Origin: Planctomycetota bacterium
Lineage (GTDB): Bacteria > Planctomycetota > Phycisphaerae > Sedimentisphaerales > Anaerohalosphaeraceae
Assembly (NCBI GenBank): GCA_003644175.1
Contig: QNBS01000137.1
Span: forward strand, 1-6,408
Direction of reading: 5' to 3'
DNA length: 6,408 nt
Under the pieces are notes generated by a model. The model was not told the origin of the DNA. It saw only the letters and a program-made list of their open reading frames with translations, and ran no database searches. Positions 1 through 5,982 of the stretch are shown here, piece after piece (position 1 is the stretch's first letter; each line of letters opens with the position of its first letter). The translations under genes were made by a program, and so were the position numbers.

Positions 1-107
1 ATTCGTTTGACTTTAAGATCGGCAATCGCAAATTCGGCGTCTTTAACGGCGGCGAAGATCTCGTTGGCTTTTGCGGCGTCGGGTGCGCGAAATTTGGCGT
101 TGTTTAC
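1..107 (-). other. topA: Inverted fragment of DNA topoisomerase I
   Basis: Read on the minus strand from about position 107 to the window edge, one open frame gives RVNNAKFRAPDAAKANEIF and continues to ...EFAIADLKVKR. This resembles the TopA stretch just before the conserved PPAPF-T-STLQQ motif (E. coli, from memory, has a similar NDKPFRPVNKEQ... region). The adjoining plus-strand gene starts at a point about 60-65 residues further along TopA. The fragment is thus in the wrong orientation relative to the rest of the gene, and the catalytic ITYMRTDS segment is absent from the window. The junction lies between about 102 and 113. It may be a real inversion, an assembly error or an amplification chimera; the sequence alone cannot decide. 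Assignment to TopA rests on my reading of the residue pattern. Confidence 0.7.
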
Positions 108-111
108 CCTG

Positions 112-1464
112 TATATCTCCGCCAACATTGGCGAAGACTACCTGCCGGTGAAACCTACTCTTTACTCGGCGAAGAAGGGCGCCCAGCAGGCGCATGAAGC
201 TATTCGCCCGACCGATCCCGATCTTACGCCGGATGATATCAGACAGTTCCTGAGCGACGAGCAGTACAAGCTCTATGACCTGGTGTGGCGTCGTTTCGTA
301 GCCTGTCAGATGGCCGCCGCCCAGTGGGACACAACGGCTGTCGAGATCGAAGCGAAGACATCCATCGGCCCATGCAGGTACAGGGCGACGGGCAGGGTGC
401 TTGTTTTTGACGGCTTTACAAAGATATGGAGGACTTCGTCCAATGATCCGTATCTTCCCGTAATGAAGACAGGCGATCGTGTGCGCACCGTCGATATCAA
501 GGCGTCGGGGCATTTTACAAAGCCGCCGGCAAGATACACCGAGGCGTCGCTTGTAAAGGCGCTCGAGAAGGAAGGCATCGGCAGGCCCAGTACATACGCT
601 TCCATCATAACGACGATACAGGACCGCAAGTACGTCGAGAAGATTGACCGCAAGTTTCATGCAACCGACATCGGCGAGGTTGTCACGGATAAGCTTTGCG
701 AATTCTTCCCGCGAGTGATGGATATTGCCTTCACACGCCACATGGAGGATCAACTCGACAAAATCGAAGAGCAGCACATCGACTGGCAGGGTGTTCTCGG
801 TGAGTTTTACGGTCCGTTCAAAGAAAATCTCGACAAAGCCGCCGAGGACATGAAGCACGCCAAGGCCGAGACCACGCCCAGCGAATACGAATGCCCCAAG
901 TGCGGCAAAGAGATGGTTTACAGATTCGGCAAGAACGGCAGGTTCCTGAGTTGTTCGGCCTATCCGGAATGTAAATTCGCCTGTCCCTGCGACCGGGAGG
1001 GCAAAATGATCAAGGAGGCCGAAAGCGAACACAAGTGCCCCGAGTGCGGCAAGCCAATGATGCACAAATTGGGACGTTTCGGGCCCTTCTTAGGCTGCTC
1101 GGACTATCCGACCTGCAAGACCATTTTGAATGTCGACAAGGACGGCAATGTCCTGCCGCCCAAGCCGCCGCCGGAGCCGACGGGAATCAAATGCTACAAA
1201 TGCAAGAGCGGCGAGCTTGTGATCCGACAGAGCAAGAAGGGGCCTTTCATGGGCTGCAACAAGTTCCCGCGGTGCAGGACGATTGTAAGCGTCAAACAGA
1301 TTGACAACCTGAAAAAGCTTCAGGCCGAAGGCACGTGGCCTCCCGAAACAAGAGAACAGGCCGACATCCTGCTCGGTAGAAAGAAGACTGTGAAGAAGAC
1401 TACGAAGAAGACAGCGAAAAAGACTGCGAAGAAGACCGCCGCCAAGGCGTCGAAGAAGAGTTAG
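112..1464 (+). CDS. topA: DNA topoisomerase I, C-terminal part (5' end disrupted)
   Basis: Type IA topoisomerase, which relaxes negatively supercoiled DNA through a 5'-phosphotyrosine intermediate. TopA homology begins at YISANIGEDYLP (from about 112) and runs on with HEAIRPTD (193-216), the FVACQM helix and the HFTKPPARYTEASLVKALE / GIGRPSTYASI core (about 508-606). Three C-terminal zinc ribbons follow, with Cys pairs near 892/901, 1036/1045 and 1192/1201, each closed by a later C-x5-C pair. The protein ends in a lysine/threonine/alanine tail (about 1378-1461) built on a KKTA repeat, probably DNA-binding. The frame stays open leftwards to position 1, but the 34 or so residues encoded there do not resemble TopA because that DNA is inverted. 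The catalytic tyrosine region is not present. TAG stop at 1462-1464. No terminator is evident before the next gene 47 bases on, so read-through is likely. Confidence 0.93.
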   Translation, partial: YISANIGEDYLPVKPTLYSAKKGAQQAHEAIRPTDPDLTPDDIRQFLSDEQYKLYDLVWRRFVACQMAAAQWDTTAVEIEAKTSIGPCRYRATGRVLVFDGFTKIWRTSSNDPYLPVMKTGDRVRTVDIKASGHFTKPPARYTEASLVKALEKEGIGRPSTYASIITTIQDRKYVEKIDRKFHATDIGEVVTDKLCEFFPRVMDIAFTRHMEDQLDKIEEQHIDWQGVLGEFYGPFKENLDKAAEDMKHAKAETTPSEYECPKCGKEMVYRFGKNGRFLSCSAYPECKFACPCDREGKMIKEAESEHKCPECGKPMMHKLGRFGPFLGCSDYPTCKTILNVDKDGNVLPPKPPPEPTGIKCYKCKSGELVIRQSKKGPFMGCNKFPRCRTIVSVKQIDNLKKLQAEGTWPPETREQADILLGRKKTVKKTTKKTAKKTAKKTAAKASKKS

Positions 1465-1498
1465 AGTTTTTGATTATGCACAGTTGGTAACAACCGGC

Positions 1499-1502
1499 GA
1501 GG
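1499..1502 (+). promoter_or_regulatory. Ribosome binding site of the GroES-like gene
   Basis: GAGG lies nine bases before the ATG at 1512. It supports this start over later in-frame choices. Confidence 0.5.
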
Positions 1503-1511
1503 AAAAAGCAG

Positions 1512-1832
1512 ATGCCCGACAAGGACGAGTCCAAAACAGACGCATTCGAGACGGTGGAGCCCATCGGCAAGAGAGTGCTGATACGAAAAGACGCCGATAA
1601 GAAGCAAACCAAAGGCGGCATTCAACTGCCCGACAATATCGAGATACCGACTATCACGGGTCGAATCGTTTCCGTGTCGGCGGAGGTGGCGATCTCGGAA
1701 GAACTGCCGCTGAGGCAGTATGACAAGGTGCTTTTCAATCCCAAGGGGGCAATCCCGGTTGATTTCGAGGGAGACAACCGGCTCTTTGTCGTGGACGTCG
1801 AAAATGTCGTCGCCGTTTTCAGGAAATCGTGA
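1512..1832 (+). CDS. GroES-like co-chaperonin (Cpn10 family)
   Basis: A 106-residue protein, slightly longer than a typical Cpn10 of about 97 residues. After a polar N-terminal extension (residues 1-14) it shows the Cpn10 pattern: VEPIGKRVLIRKD (15-27), the mobile loop KQTKGGIQLPDN (31-42), then GRIVSVS (50-56), QYDKVLFNPKGAIPV (69-83) and a C-terminal VVDVENVVAVF (93-103). In GroES the hydrophobic tripeptide of the mobile loop (IVL or IML) docks onto the GroEL apical domain; here it reads I-Q-L. No groEL lies next to it, so it may be a second, specialised co-chaperonin or act with a chaperonin encoded elsewhere. It starts 47 bases after topA and may share its transcript. I leave the symbol blank because it could be a paralogue of the main groES. 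Confidence 0.82.
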   Translation: MPDKDESKTDAFETVEPIGKRVLIRKDADKKQTKGGIQLPDNIEIPTITGRIVSVSAEVAISEELPLRQYDKVLFNPKGAIPVDFEGDNRLFVVDVENVVAVFRKS

Positions 1833-1834
1833 TG

Positions 1835-1849
1835 TCGGATTCGATCCGG
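1835..1849. terminator. Weak hairpin between convergent genes
   Basis: CGGAT-TCG-ATCCG (1836-1848) is a perfect five-pair stem, extendable by one G-T pair. It sits in the 40-base gap between the GroES-like gene and the convergent PEP-CTERM gene. Neither side has a clear T tract, so termination is only a possibility. Confidence 0.25.
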
Positions 1850-1872
1850 TATTTACAAACACCCCACTTCGA

Positions 1873-2493
1873 TCAGCGTTTTTTCCGCCTGAGAAACATC
1901 AATCCCCCCGTACCCAGAAGCACGACAGTAGCAGGTTCAGGGATCGGATTCTCTTCTCCGGGAACAGGGAACGGATTCCCTTCTCCGGGAACAGGGAAGT
2001 CATTTTCGTCGATGTCTTCACGTAAAACGGGGCGTCTTTTCGGCGGTCGCCAGGGACCTCCGGAGCCGCCGACCGGGCCTCCTCCTCCGATACCCTCTCC
2101 GACACCGATGAGGCCGCCGCCGCCGCCCTGTCCGCCGACGATACCTGCTGCCTCGAGGAGCAGGTCATGCTCAGAACGCTCAAAAACGGCTACAACAATT
2201 TTGGGTGCGTTCATGACAACAATTGCCTCGCTGGTCGATGCGTCGCTTACATTCCCCATCCAATAAACAAAGCGATACCCGGGTTTGGGAATCGCCGTCA
2301 ATGTCACGTGTTCGTCGATCTGCACCCGCTGGATACCGACGCCGGGGCTTACGAATCCGGCATCGGGCGGGCTTTGTTCAATCATCAGGGAATAATATTC
2401 CTCCGCCTGACAATAAGCCGACTGCGTAATTGCAGCCACAGACACAAGGGCAACGGCAACAAAACCAATCGGTATAAGCTTTTGCCTGGTCAT
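1873..2493 (-). CDS. PEP-CTERM protein with an InlB-type repeat domain
   Basis: A 206-residue exported protein. Residues 1-30 form a signal peptide with a hydrophobic core (IPIGFVAVALVSVAAIT) and likely cleavage after CQA. Residues 42-105 resemble the divergent InlB B-repeat domain, judged by VTLTAIPKPGYRFVYWMG followed by VVMNAPKIVVAVFE. A glycine-rich linker (about 117-147) and a basic-to-acidic segment lead to two nine-residue copies of FPVPGE(G/E)NP (166-183). The end is IPEPATVVLLGTGGLMFL plus RRKKR, the PEP-CTERM layout of PEP motif, membrane helix and basic tail. Such proteins are cleaved and anchored or released by an exosortase, which is not in this window. The gene starts 40 bases after the neighbouring PEP-CTERM gene, with GGAGAAGGG directly before the ATG, so the two are probably co-transcribed. 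The specific function of the exported part is unknown. Confidence 0.9.
   Translation of the reverse strand: MTRQKLIPIGFVAVALVSVAAITQSAYCQAEEYYSLMIEQSPPDAGFVSPGVGIQRVQIDEHVTLTAIPKPGYRFVYWMGNVSDASTSEAIVVMNAPKIVVAVFERSEHDLLLEAAGIVGGQGGGGGLIGVGEGIGGGGPVGGSGGPWRPPKRRPVLREDIDENDFPVPGEGNPFPVPGEENPIPEPATVVLLGTGGLMFLRRKKR
1945..1998. repeat. Two-copy 27-base tandem repeat
   Basis: Positions 1945-1971 and 1972-1998 are direct copies with one difference (T at 1952, C at 1979). The period is a multiple of three and encodes FPVPGEGNP and FPVPGEENP in the protein on the minus strand, immediately before its PEP motif. It looks like a recent in-frame duplication of linker sequence. Confidence 0.9.
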
Positions 2494-2533
2494 CCCTTCT
2501 CCCCCCGAAAAGAGTTGTAATTGTCGTCTATCG

Positions 2534-3163
2534 TCATCGCGATATCCCGACGGAACCCTTTCTCCTTGCCGCCAGAACGGCGCTGCCGATGCCGAGCAAT
2601 ATCATGGTGGCCGGCTCCGGAACCTCCGGCACCGGCAAATCATCGTCCGGTTCCGGGGCGTATATCGAAAAATCACCCTTGACCCAATCATAATCACTGC
2701 TGATTGTCAGAAACCAGGAATGCTTGCCCTTTATCAAGGCGCCTCCTTCGAACTCCCATATACCGTCGGTTAACGAAGAATTGAAGTATTCCGCCGTTGT
2801 GCCTATGCCGCCGGCCAGATCATCCTCTGAAGAAATCTGGTCGTTTCCGGAAATTGCCGCCGGGTCAATTTCGAAAACACGAAAGAGATCGATGGAAAAA
2901 TCGTCATCCGCGATCTCGTTGAATACCTGGTAAACATAGGTGAATCGCCCATCACCAGACGCTGCAAATTCATTTCCTCCGAGCGCGTCATAGACGGCAA
3001 AATTGACTTGCACCAAGCCCTCCATCCCCGACACGCTCTTAGAGGTACTGCCCTGATAATGAGTACTTGTCGGTAGAAAATCGAGACCCGCCCAGGCACT
3101 TTGAACTAACAGGACCGGCACAATAAAAAGACCGGCCAACATAACCCGCTTCACAAAAGCCAT
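2534..3163 (-). CDS. PEP-CTERM sorting domain protein
   Basis: A 209-residue exported protein. Residues 1-25 are a signal peptide (MAFVKR, then a hydrophobic core, ending QSAWA). The mature part (26-170) is acidic, rich in Asp, Ser, Gly and aromatic residues, and probably mainly beta-strand; I do not recognise a named domain in it. A proline/acidic linker (EPDDDLPVPEVP) leads to the sorting signal PEPATMILLGIGSAVLAARRK (split here: PEP at 182-184, hydrophobic helix to about 198, then RRK), with a short SVGISR tail. Such signals direct exosortase-dependent sorting to the envelope or matrix. The start is supported by AAAGGGGG just before the ATG and a promoter at 3192-3219. It is the first gene of a likely two-gene transcript with the downstream PEP-CTERM gene. 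Confidence 0.88.
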   Translation of the reverse strand: MAFVKRVMLAGLFIVPVLLVQSAWAGLDFLPTSTHYQGSTSKSVSGMEGLVQVNFAVYDALGGNEFAASGDGRFTYVYQVFNEIADDDFSIDLFRVFEIDPAAISGNDQISSEDDLAGGIGTTAEYFNSSLTDGIWEFEGGALIKGKHSWFLTISSDYDWVKGDFSIYAPEPDDDLPVPEVPEPATMILLGIGSAVLAARRKGSVGISR

Positions 3164-3191
3164 ACATCCCCCTTTTGCAAGTAACCACTTT

Positions 3192-3219
3192 GATATAACA
3201 AACTTTCATTACCAGTCAA
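3192..3219 (-). promoter_or_regulatory. Promoter of the PEP-CTERM gene pair
   Basis: On the minus strand TTGACT (3214-3219) and TATATC (3192-3197) are 16 bases apart, a good sigma70-type match. Transcription would start near 3185, giving a leader of about 20 bases that carries the AAAGGGGG ribosome binding site. Position and orientation suit the gene starting at 3163. Confidence 0.6.
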
Positions 3220-3242
3220 CGCCATTTTGCCCCCGCCATTTT
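3220..3242 (-). repeat. Direct repeat AAAATGGCG beside the -35 box
   Basis: On the minus strand AAAATGGCG occurs twice (3234-3242 and 3220-3228), 14 bases apart, the second copy directly abutting the -35 box of the PEP-CTERM promoter. The position would suit an activator, but no regulator is known. Confidence 0.35.
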
Positions 3243-3247
3243 ACATA

Positions 3248-3261
3248 GTTAATCCATTAAC
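3248..3261. promoter_or_regulatory. Perfect dyad GTTAAT-N2-ATTAAC, possible operator
   Basis: A 14-base inverted repeat with six perfectly paired bases on each side, centred about 70 bases upstream of the predicted start of the PEP-CTERM transcript. That is a usual place for a dimeric activator. The regulator is unknown and a chance match in this AT-rich patch is possible. Confidence 0.35.
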
Positions 3262-3461
3262 ACCCTGCCCCCGGCAGCCCCCATGGGAACCACTCTCCTT
3301 GTGATTCCTCTCGCTGTTTACTTCACATACGGTTGATCTACGGGCCCGACAAACTTCACTGGTCCCGAAACAAGCGTCTTTTCAATACCATCCCCGAGTT
3401 TGATTTGAACTCTGATGCTGAGACGTCCGGTCCATGCGACAGCCACTGCATCATGTTATGT

Positions 3462-3491
3462 ATATTACCACAAACTATATGGAAATGTCAA
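3462..3491 (-). promoter_or_regulatory. Strong sigma70-like promoter without an assigned gene
   Basis: On the minus strand TTGACA (3486-3491) is followed after 18 bases by TAATAT (3462-3467). Transcription would begin near 3455 and run towards the PEP-CTERM genes. It could give them a second, 290-base leader, or make a small RNA or a tiny peptide. Confidence 0.5.
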
Positions 3492-3548
3492 GGCTTTTCC
3501 GGGGAAGTTATCGGGTCGGAAGGATAATATCGGCGACTTGACCCAAAT

Positions 3549-3603
3549 AACCTCTGTTTTCGTTAAAATCCTTAACCGGATAATTACAGAAAACTCAGAG
3601 GTT
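3549..3603 (-). terminator. Long hairpin after the aminotransferase gene
   Basis: AACCTCTG-TTTTC (3549-3561) pairs with GAAAACTCAGAGGTT (3589-3603) apart from a two-base bulge, and ATCC/GGAT extends the pairing inside the loop. It begins 34 bases beyond the stop codon of the aminotransferase. The T tract after it is poor (TTATTTGGG on the minus strand), so it may act as an mRNA 3'-end stabiliser rather than a classical intrinsic terminator. Confidence 0.45.
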
Positions 3604-3636
3604 TCTATGAAATTCCTGAAGAGTCCGATAGCAGGA

Positions 3637-4860
3637 CTATTCTTTGCGTCCTGTTCGGGTTTTGAGAGGTTTGGACTGGACGAACCTCGATATGTTGCGA
3701 ATCGCCTGTCGCAAACGGTTTTCGTTTTCGACAAGGGCTATCCTCATGTAGCCCTCCCCGTTTTCCCCAAACGCTCTTCCCGGAGCGATCGCCACATTGG
3801 CGCCGTCCATCAGGTCCATCGCGTAATCGATTGTGCCCTTGCCGCCCAAGTGCTCTTCGGCGACCTTTGCCCAGACAAACATGGAAGCGCGAGGTGTCTC
3901 GACTTCCCAGCCGATCCGCCGCAGTCCTTCGCAGACGACATCCCGCCGCGACTGGTACCTGGCGTTCTGCTCGGTGATATCGTTTTCGCAATCGCGCATC
4001 GCAATAATGCCGGCTATCTGGATCGGCTGGAATACGCCGTAATCATAGTAGCCCTTTATCGTGGCAAGGGCGCCTAACATATCCTTGTTGCCCGCGGCAA
4101 AACCGATCCTGAAACCCGCCATGCTGTAGGGTTTGCTCATCGTGGTAAACTCGACTCCGACATCCTTGGCGCCCTTGACCGAAAGAAAGCTGGGCGCTTT
4201 GTACCCGTCGAAACAGGTCTCGCCGTATGCGAAATCATGGATGACCGCGATATTGAATCGTTTCGCCAACTCAACCACCGGCTCGAAGAAGCCGTCGTCG
4301 ACAGTCATGGCCGTCGGGTTGTGAGGATAGTTCAAAATCAGCAGTTTCGGCCTGGGATAAAGATGTTCGCAGACCATAGAGATGGTATTCAGGAACTGCT
4401 CGTCGTTGCCTAACGGAACCGAGATCACGTTGCCGCCGGCAAGCGCTACTGCGTAGTTGTGTATCGGAAAAACAGGGTCGGTCACTATCGCCGTATCGCC
4501 CGGGCCCAACATCGCCAGGCACAGATGACTGAACCCCTCCTTGGAGCCGATGCAGGCCAGAACCTCATCGTCAGGATTAAGCCGGACATTCCACTTTCGC
4601 TCGTACTTCAGCGCGACCTCGCGACGAAGATTATAAACCCCTTTCGACACACTGTACCTGTGATTGCGCGGATCCTGGATGGCTTCGCAGAGCTTGTCGA
4701 TCACGACCTGAGGCGCCCCGTCCAGGGGATTGCCCATGCCCAGATCGATTACATCGATATCGGCGCGACGCTTGGCAAGCTTCAGTGCATTCAGCCGCCC
4801 GAAAAGATAAGGCGGCAAACGCTTGATTCGATCAGCAGGTTCTATCTTAAATTCCGACAT
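3637..4860 (-). CDS. alaC: AlaC-type class I/II aminotransferase
   Basis: A 407-residue, PLP-dependent fold-type I aminotransferase, closest by eye to E. coli AlaC (YfdZ), which makes L-alanine from pyruvate with glutamate as amino donor. Numbered from the upstream TTG codon (position 4866), it shows [10 protein letters not shown] (13-22), [10 protein letters not shown] (41-50), [17 protein letters not shown] (69-85), [10 protein letters not shown] (106-115), NYPHNPTA with Asn183, HDFAY with Asp211 and Tyr214, the PLP-binding lysine in [15 protein letters not shown] (Lys245), ASMFVWAK (327-334) and GYMRIAL with the carboxylate-binding Arg375. All key residues are present and the length is normal. 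I chose the ATG at 4858-4860 rather than the TTG six bases upstream because GGGA lies about eight bases before it. LL-diaminopimelate aminotransferase (DapL) is a related alternative. The gene has its own promoter at 4935-4963 and is probably monocistronic. Confidence 0.9.
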   Translation of the reverse strand: MSEFKIEPADRIKRLPPYLFGRLNALKLAKRRADIDVIDLGMGNPLDGAPQVVIDKLCEAIQDPRNHRYSVSKGVYNLRREVALKYERKWNVRLNPDDEVLACIGSKEGFSHLCLAMLGPGDTAIVTDPVFPIHNYAVALAGGNVISVPLGNDEQFLNTISMVCEHLYPRPKLLILNYPHNPTAMTVDDGFFEPVVELAKRFNIAVIHDFAYGETCFDGYKAPSFLSVKGAKDVGVEFTTMSKPYSMAGFRIGFAAGNKDMLGALATIKGYYDYGVFQPIQIAGIIAMRDCENDITEQNARYQSRRDVVCEGLRRIGWEVETPRASMFVWAKVAEEHLGGKGTIDYAMDLMDGANVAIAPGRAFGENGEGYMRIALVENENRLRQAIRNISRFVQSKPLKTRTGRKE

Positions 4861-4934
4861 TAGCAAATCCCGTGGTCTGAAAATACAAAAATCTCATTTT
4901 AATACATGCGCAACCTGAAATGTGGCAACAAGAG

Positions 4935-4963
4935 AGTATATCGGCAGGAAGAATGGTTTTCAA
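4935..4963 (-). promoter_or_regulatory. Promoter of the aminotransferase gene
   Basis: On the minus strand TTGAAA (4958-4963) and TATACT (4935-4940) have the ideal 17-base spacing. Transcription would start near 4928, leaving a leader of about 68 bases. A second TTGAAAA lies 11 bases further upstream. The element sits in the 176-base gap between the aminotransferase and PAP2 genes; I see no convincing terminator for the PAP2 gene in that gap. Confidence 0.7.
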
Positions 4964-5036
4964 GATATTTTCAACCAGGCCCGGCGCCCCATCGTCCCGG
5001 CGATTGCGGATGAAGCGAATTTGGAAAAGAAAATCC

Positions 5037-5936
5037 CTAAAACTCCTTGATAAAGCCCAGACCCATTACGGGTTTGTCGACGTGGACGGTGCTGTATGGG
5101 ATGAGATTGAAGCCGGCCACCTCGATATCGTGGTACTTTTCCGCGACATGATGGCCTACCATGTAGCCTAAGACCGCTCCGAACAGAACGTCGCTTGCCC
5201 AGTGATCCCCGGCATCCATCATACGATAGCCCACAAAGCCTGCGCCGAGATAGGCCGGTATGCCCACCTGGGGCCCGTAAAGGTCGTGCAGAACCGAGGC
5301 AACCGCAAAAGAACTCGACGTGTGGCCGCTGGGCCAGGCAAGGTCCTTTCCGTTGGGCGTGTCGTCGTTGATGAGCAGTTTCAGGCCCATTGTCGCCGCT
5401 CCGGTTACCGACACCGCCTCGAACATCGTCCAGGCGTTCTTCTTGTTGGTCCCGTCGCCGTTGGAGGCGGCTGTAAGATACCACAGACCCGATGCGGCAA
5501 AATGAATACCCGGCGCCCCGGCATAATAGGTAAACTTATCCCATTCCTTATGTGTGCTGATCCACGGGTGATCGTCGAAATTGTCCGCTATGCGATCGTC
5601 GCCGCCGCCCTGGCGAAGAGCGATACTGCCGCCTGCGGCGCCGAGAAGCCAGAGGAGATTGTTGTCTGTAGTGATAATCTCTTTGGAATCGTCAATCACA
5701 AGGCGGGGCAAAGACCAGACATCGTCGGCCAGGCTCTCGCAGGCCCGGCCCATACCGGGCGAAACGCCGCTCTCTGCAATGGGGCTCGACGGGGCGGACG
5801 CCTCGACCGAATCATCCGCAATCCTGCCGGAACCGGCCTCTTCAAATCGACCCTGTTCCTCACCGCAACCGGCAAGAAAGACCGGAACAACGACCAGCCC
5901 ACAAATCAACACTCCCCTCACATTTACTGTAAGCAC
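5037..5936 (-). CDS. PAP2-family phosphatase-like lipoprotein
   Basis: A 299-residue protein of the PAP2 (type 2 phosphatidic acid phosphatase) superfamily. Its signal peptide ends in the lipobox LAGC (21-24), followed by Gly25 and no Asp, so outer-membrane attachment is likely. Residues 25-75 are a low-complexity linker. The PAP2 core spans about 90-265 with several hydrophobic helices. The family motifs are K-x6-RP, PSGH and SR-x5-H-x3-D. Here PSGH is intact (202-205) and H245-x3-D249 is present, but motif 1 reads K186-x6-T193-P194 and motif 3 has R238 six residues, not five, before H245. Activity is therefore uncertain. The chain ends GLGFIKEF, with a terminal Phe. The start used is GTG at 5936, with AAGG about 10 bases upstream; an in-frame GTG at 5921 would give a compact 19-residue signal (MRGVLICG...LAGC) and is a real alternative. 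The substrate is unknown. Confidence 0.85.
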   Translation of the reverse strand: MLTVNVRGVLICGLVVVPVFLAGCGEEQGRFEEAGSGRIADDSVEASAPSSPIAESGVSPGMGRACESLADDVWSLPRLVIDDSKEIITTDNNLLWLLGAAGGSIALRQGGGDDRIADNFDDHPWISTHKEWDKFTYYAGAPGIHFAASGLWYLTAASNGDGTNKKNAWTMFEAVSVTGAATMGLKLLINDDTPNGKDLAWPSGHTSSSFAVASVLHDLYGPQVGIPAYLGAGFVGYRMMDAGDHWASDVLFGAVLGYMVGHHVAEKYHDIEVAGFNLIPYSTVHVDKPVMGLGFIKEF

Positions 5937-5982
5937 TTCCGGCCACCCTTCAAATAATCTGCGTCGGTTTCAGTGAATTAGC

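Larger units (their letters stand above)
3164..3636. other. Non-coding stretch with regulatory signals
   Basis: These 473 bases lie between the start of the PEP-CTERM pair and the end of the aminotransferase gene. I find no convincing conserved protein in any frame and no tRNA or rRNA. The stretch holds the proximal PEP-CTERM promoter, a direct repeat and a dyad upstream of it, a second strong minus-strand promoter (3462-3491) with no obvious gene directly behind it, and a long hairpin near the aminotransferase end (3549-3603). It is more AT-rich than its flanks in several patches. Confidence 0.6.

Noticed and set aside
43..1065. Open frame of 340 codons on the minus strand opposite topA
   Set aside because: It lies wholly antisense to clear TopA sequence, resembles no family and reads like the shadow of a GC-rich gene. 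Its frame also differs from that of the inverted TopA fragment.
1829..2266. Proline-rich open frame of 145 codons on the plus strand
   Set aside because: The proline richness mirrors the glycine-rich linker of the minus-strand PEP-CTERM protein.
3220..3242. Possible sigma54 promoter (TGGC elements), as known upstream of some PEP-CTERM genes
   Set aside because: The GG and GC elements are not ten bases apart in any register.
3231..3285. Tiny frame with an AAGGAG site encoding about 11 residues near 3285 on the minus strand
   Set aside because: It is too short to judge and overlaps the regulatory repeats; no support beyond a ribosome-binding-like sequence.
3396..3405. GAGTTTGATT resembling the start of 16S rRNA
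   Set aside because: Only ten bases match; the following sequence is unlike rRNA.
3415..4077. Open frame of 220 codons on the plus strand
   Set aside because: Most of it is antisense to the well-supported aminotransferase, and its composition is shadow-like.
4861..4866. TTG start for the aminotransferase
   Set aside because: The ATG six bases later is better placed relative to GGGA and is the more usual start codon.
5202..5957. Open frame of 251 codons on the plus strand
   Set aside because: It is antisense to the PAP2 lipoprotein, with no recognisable motif or ribosome binding site.
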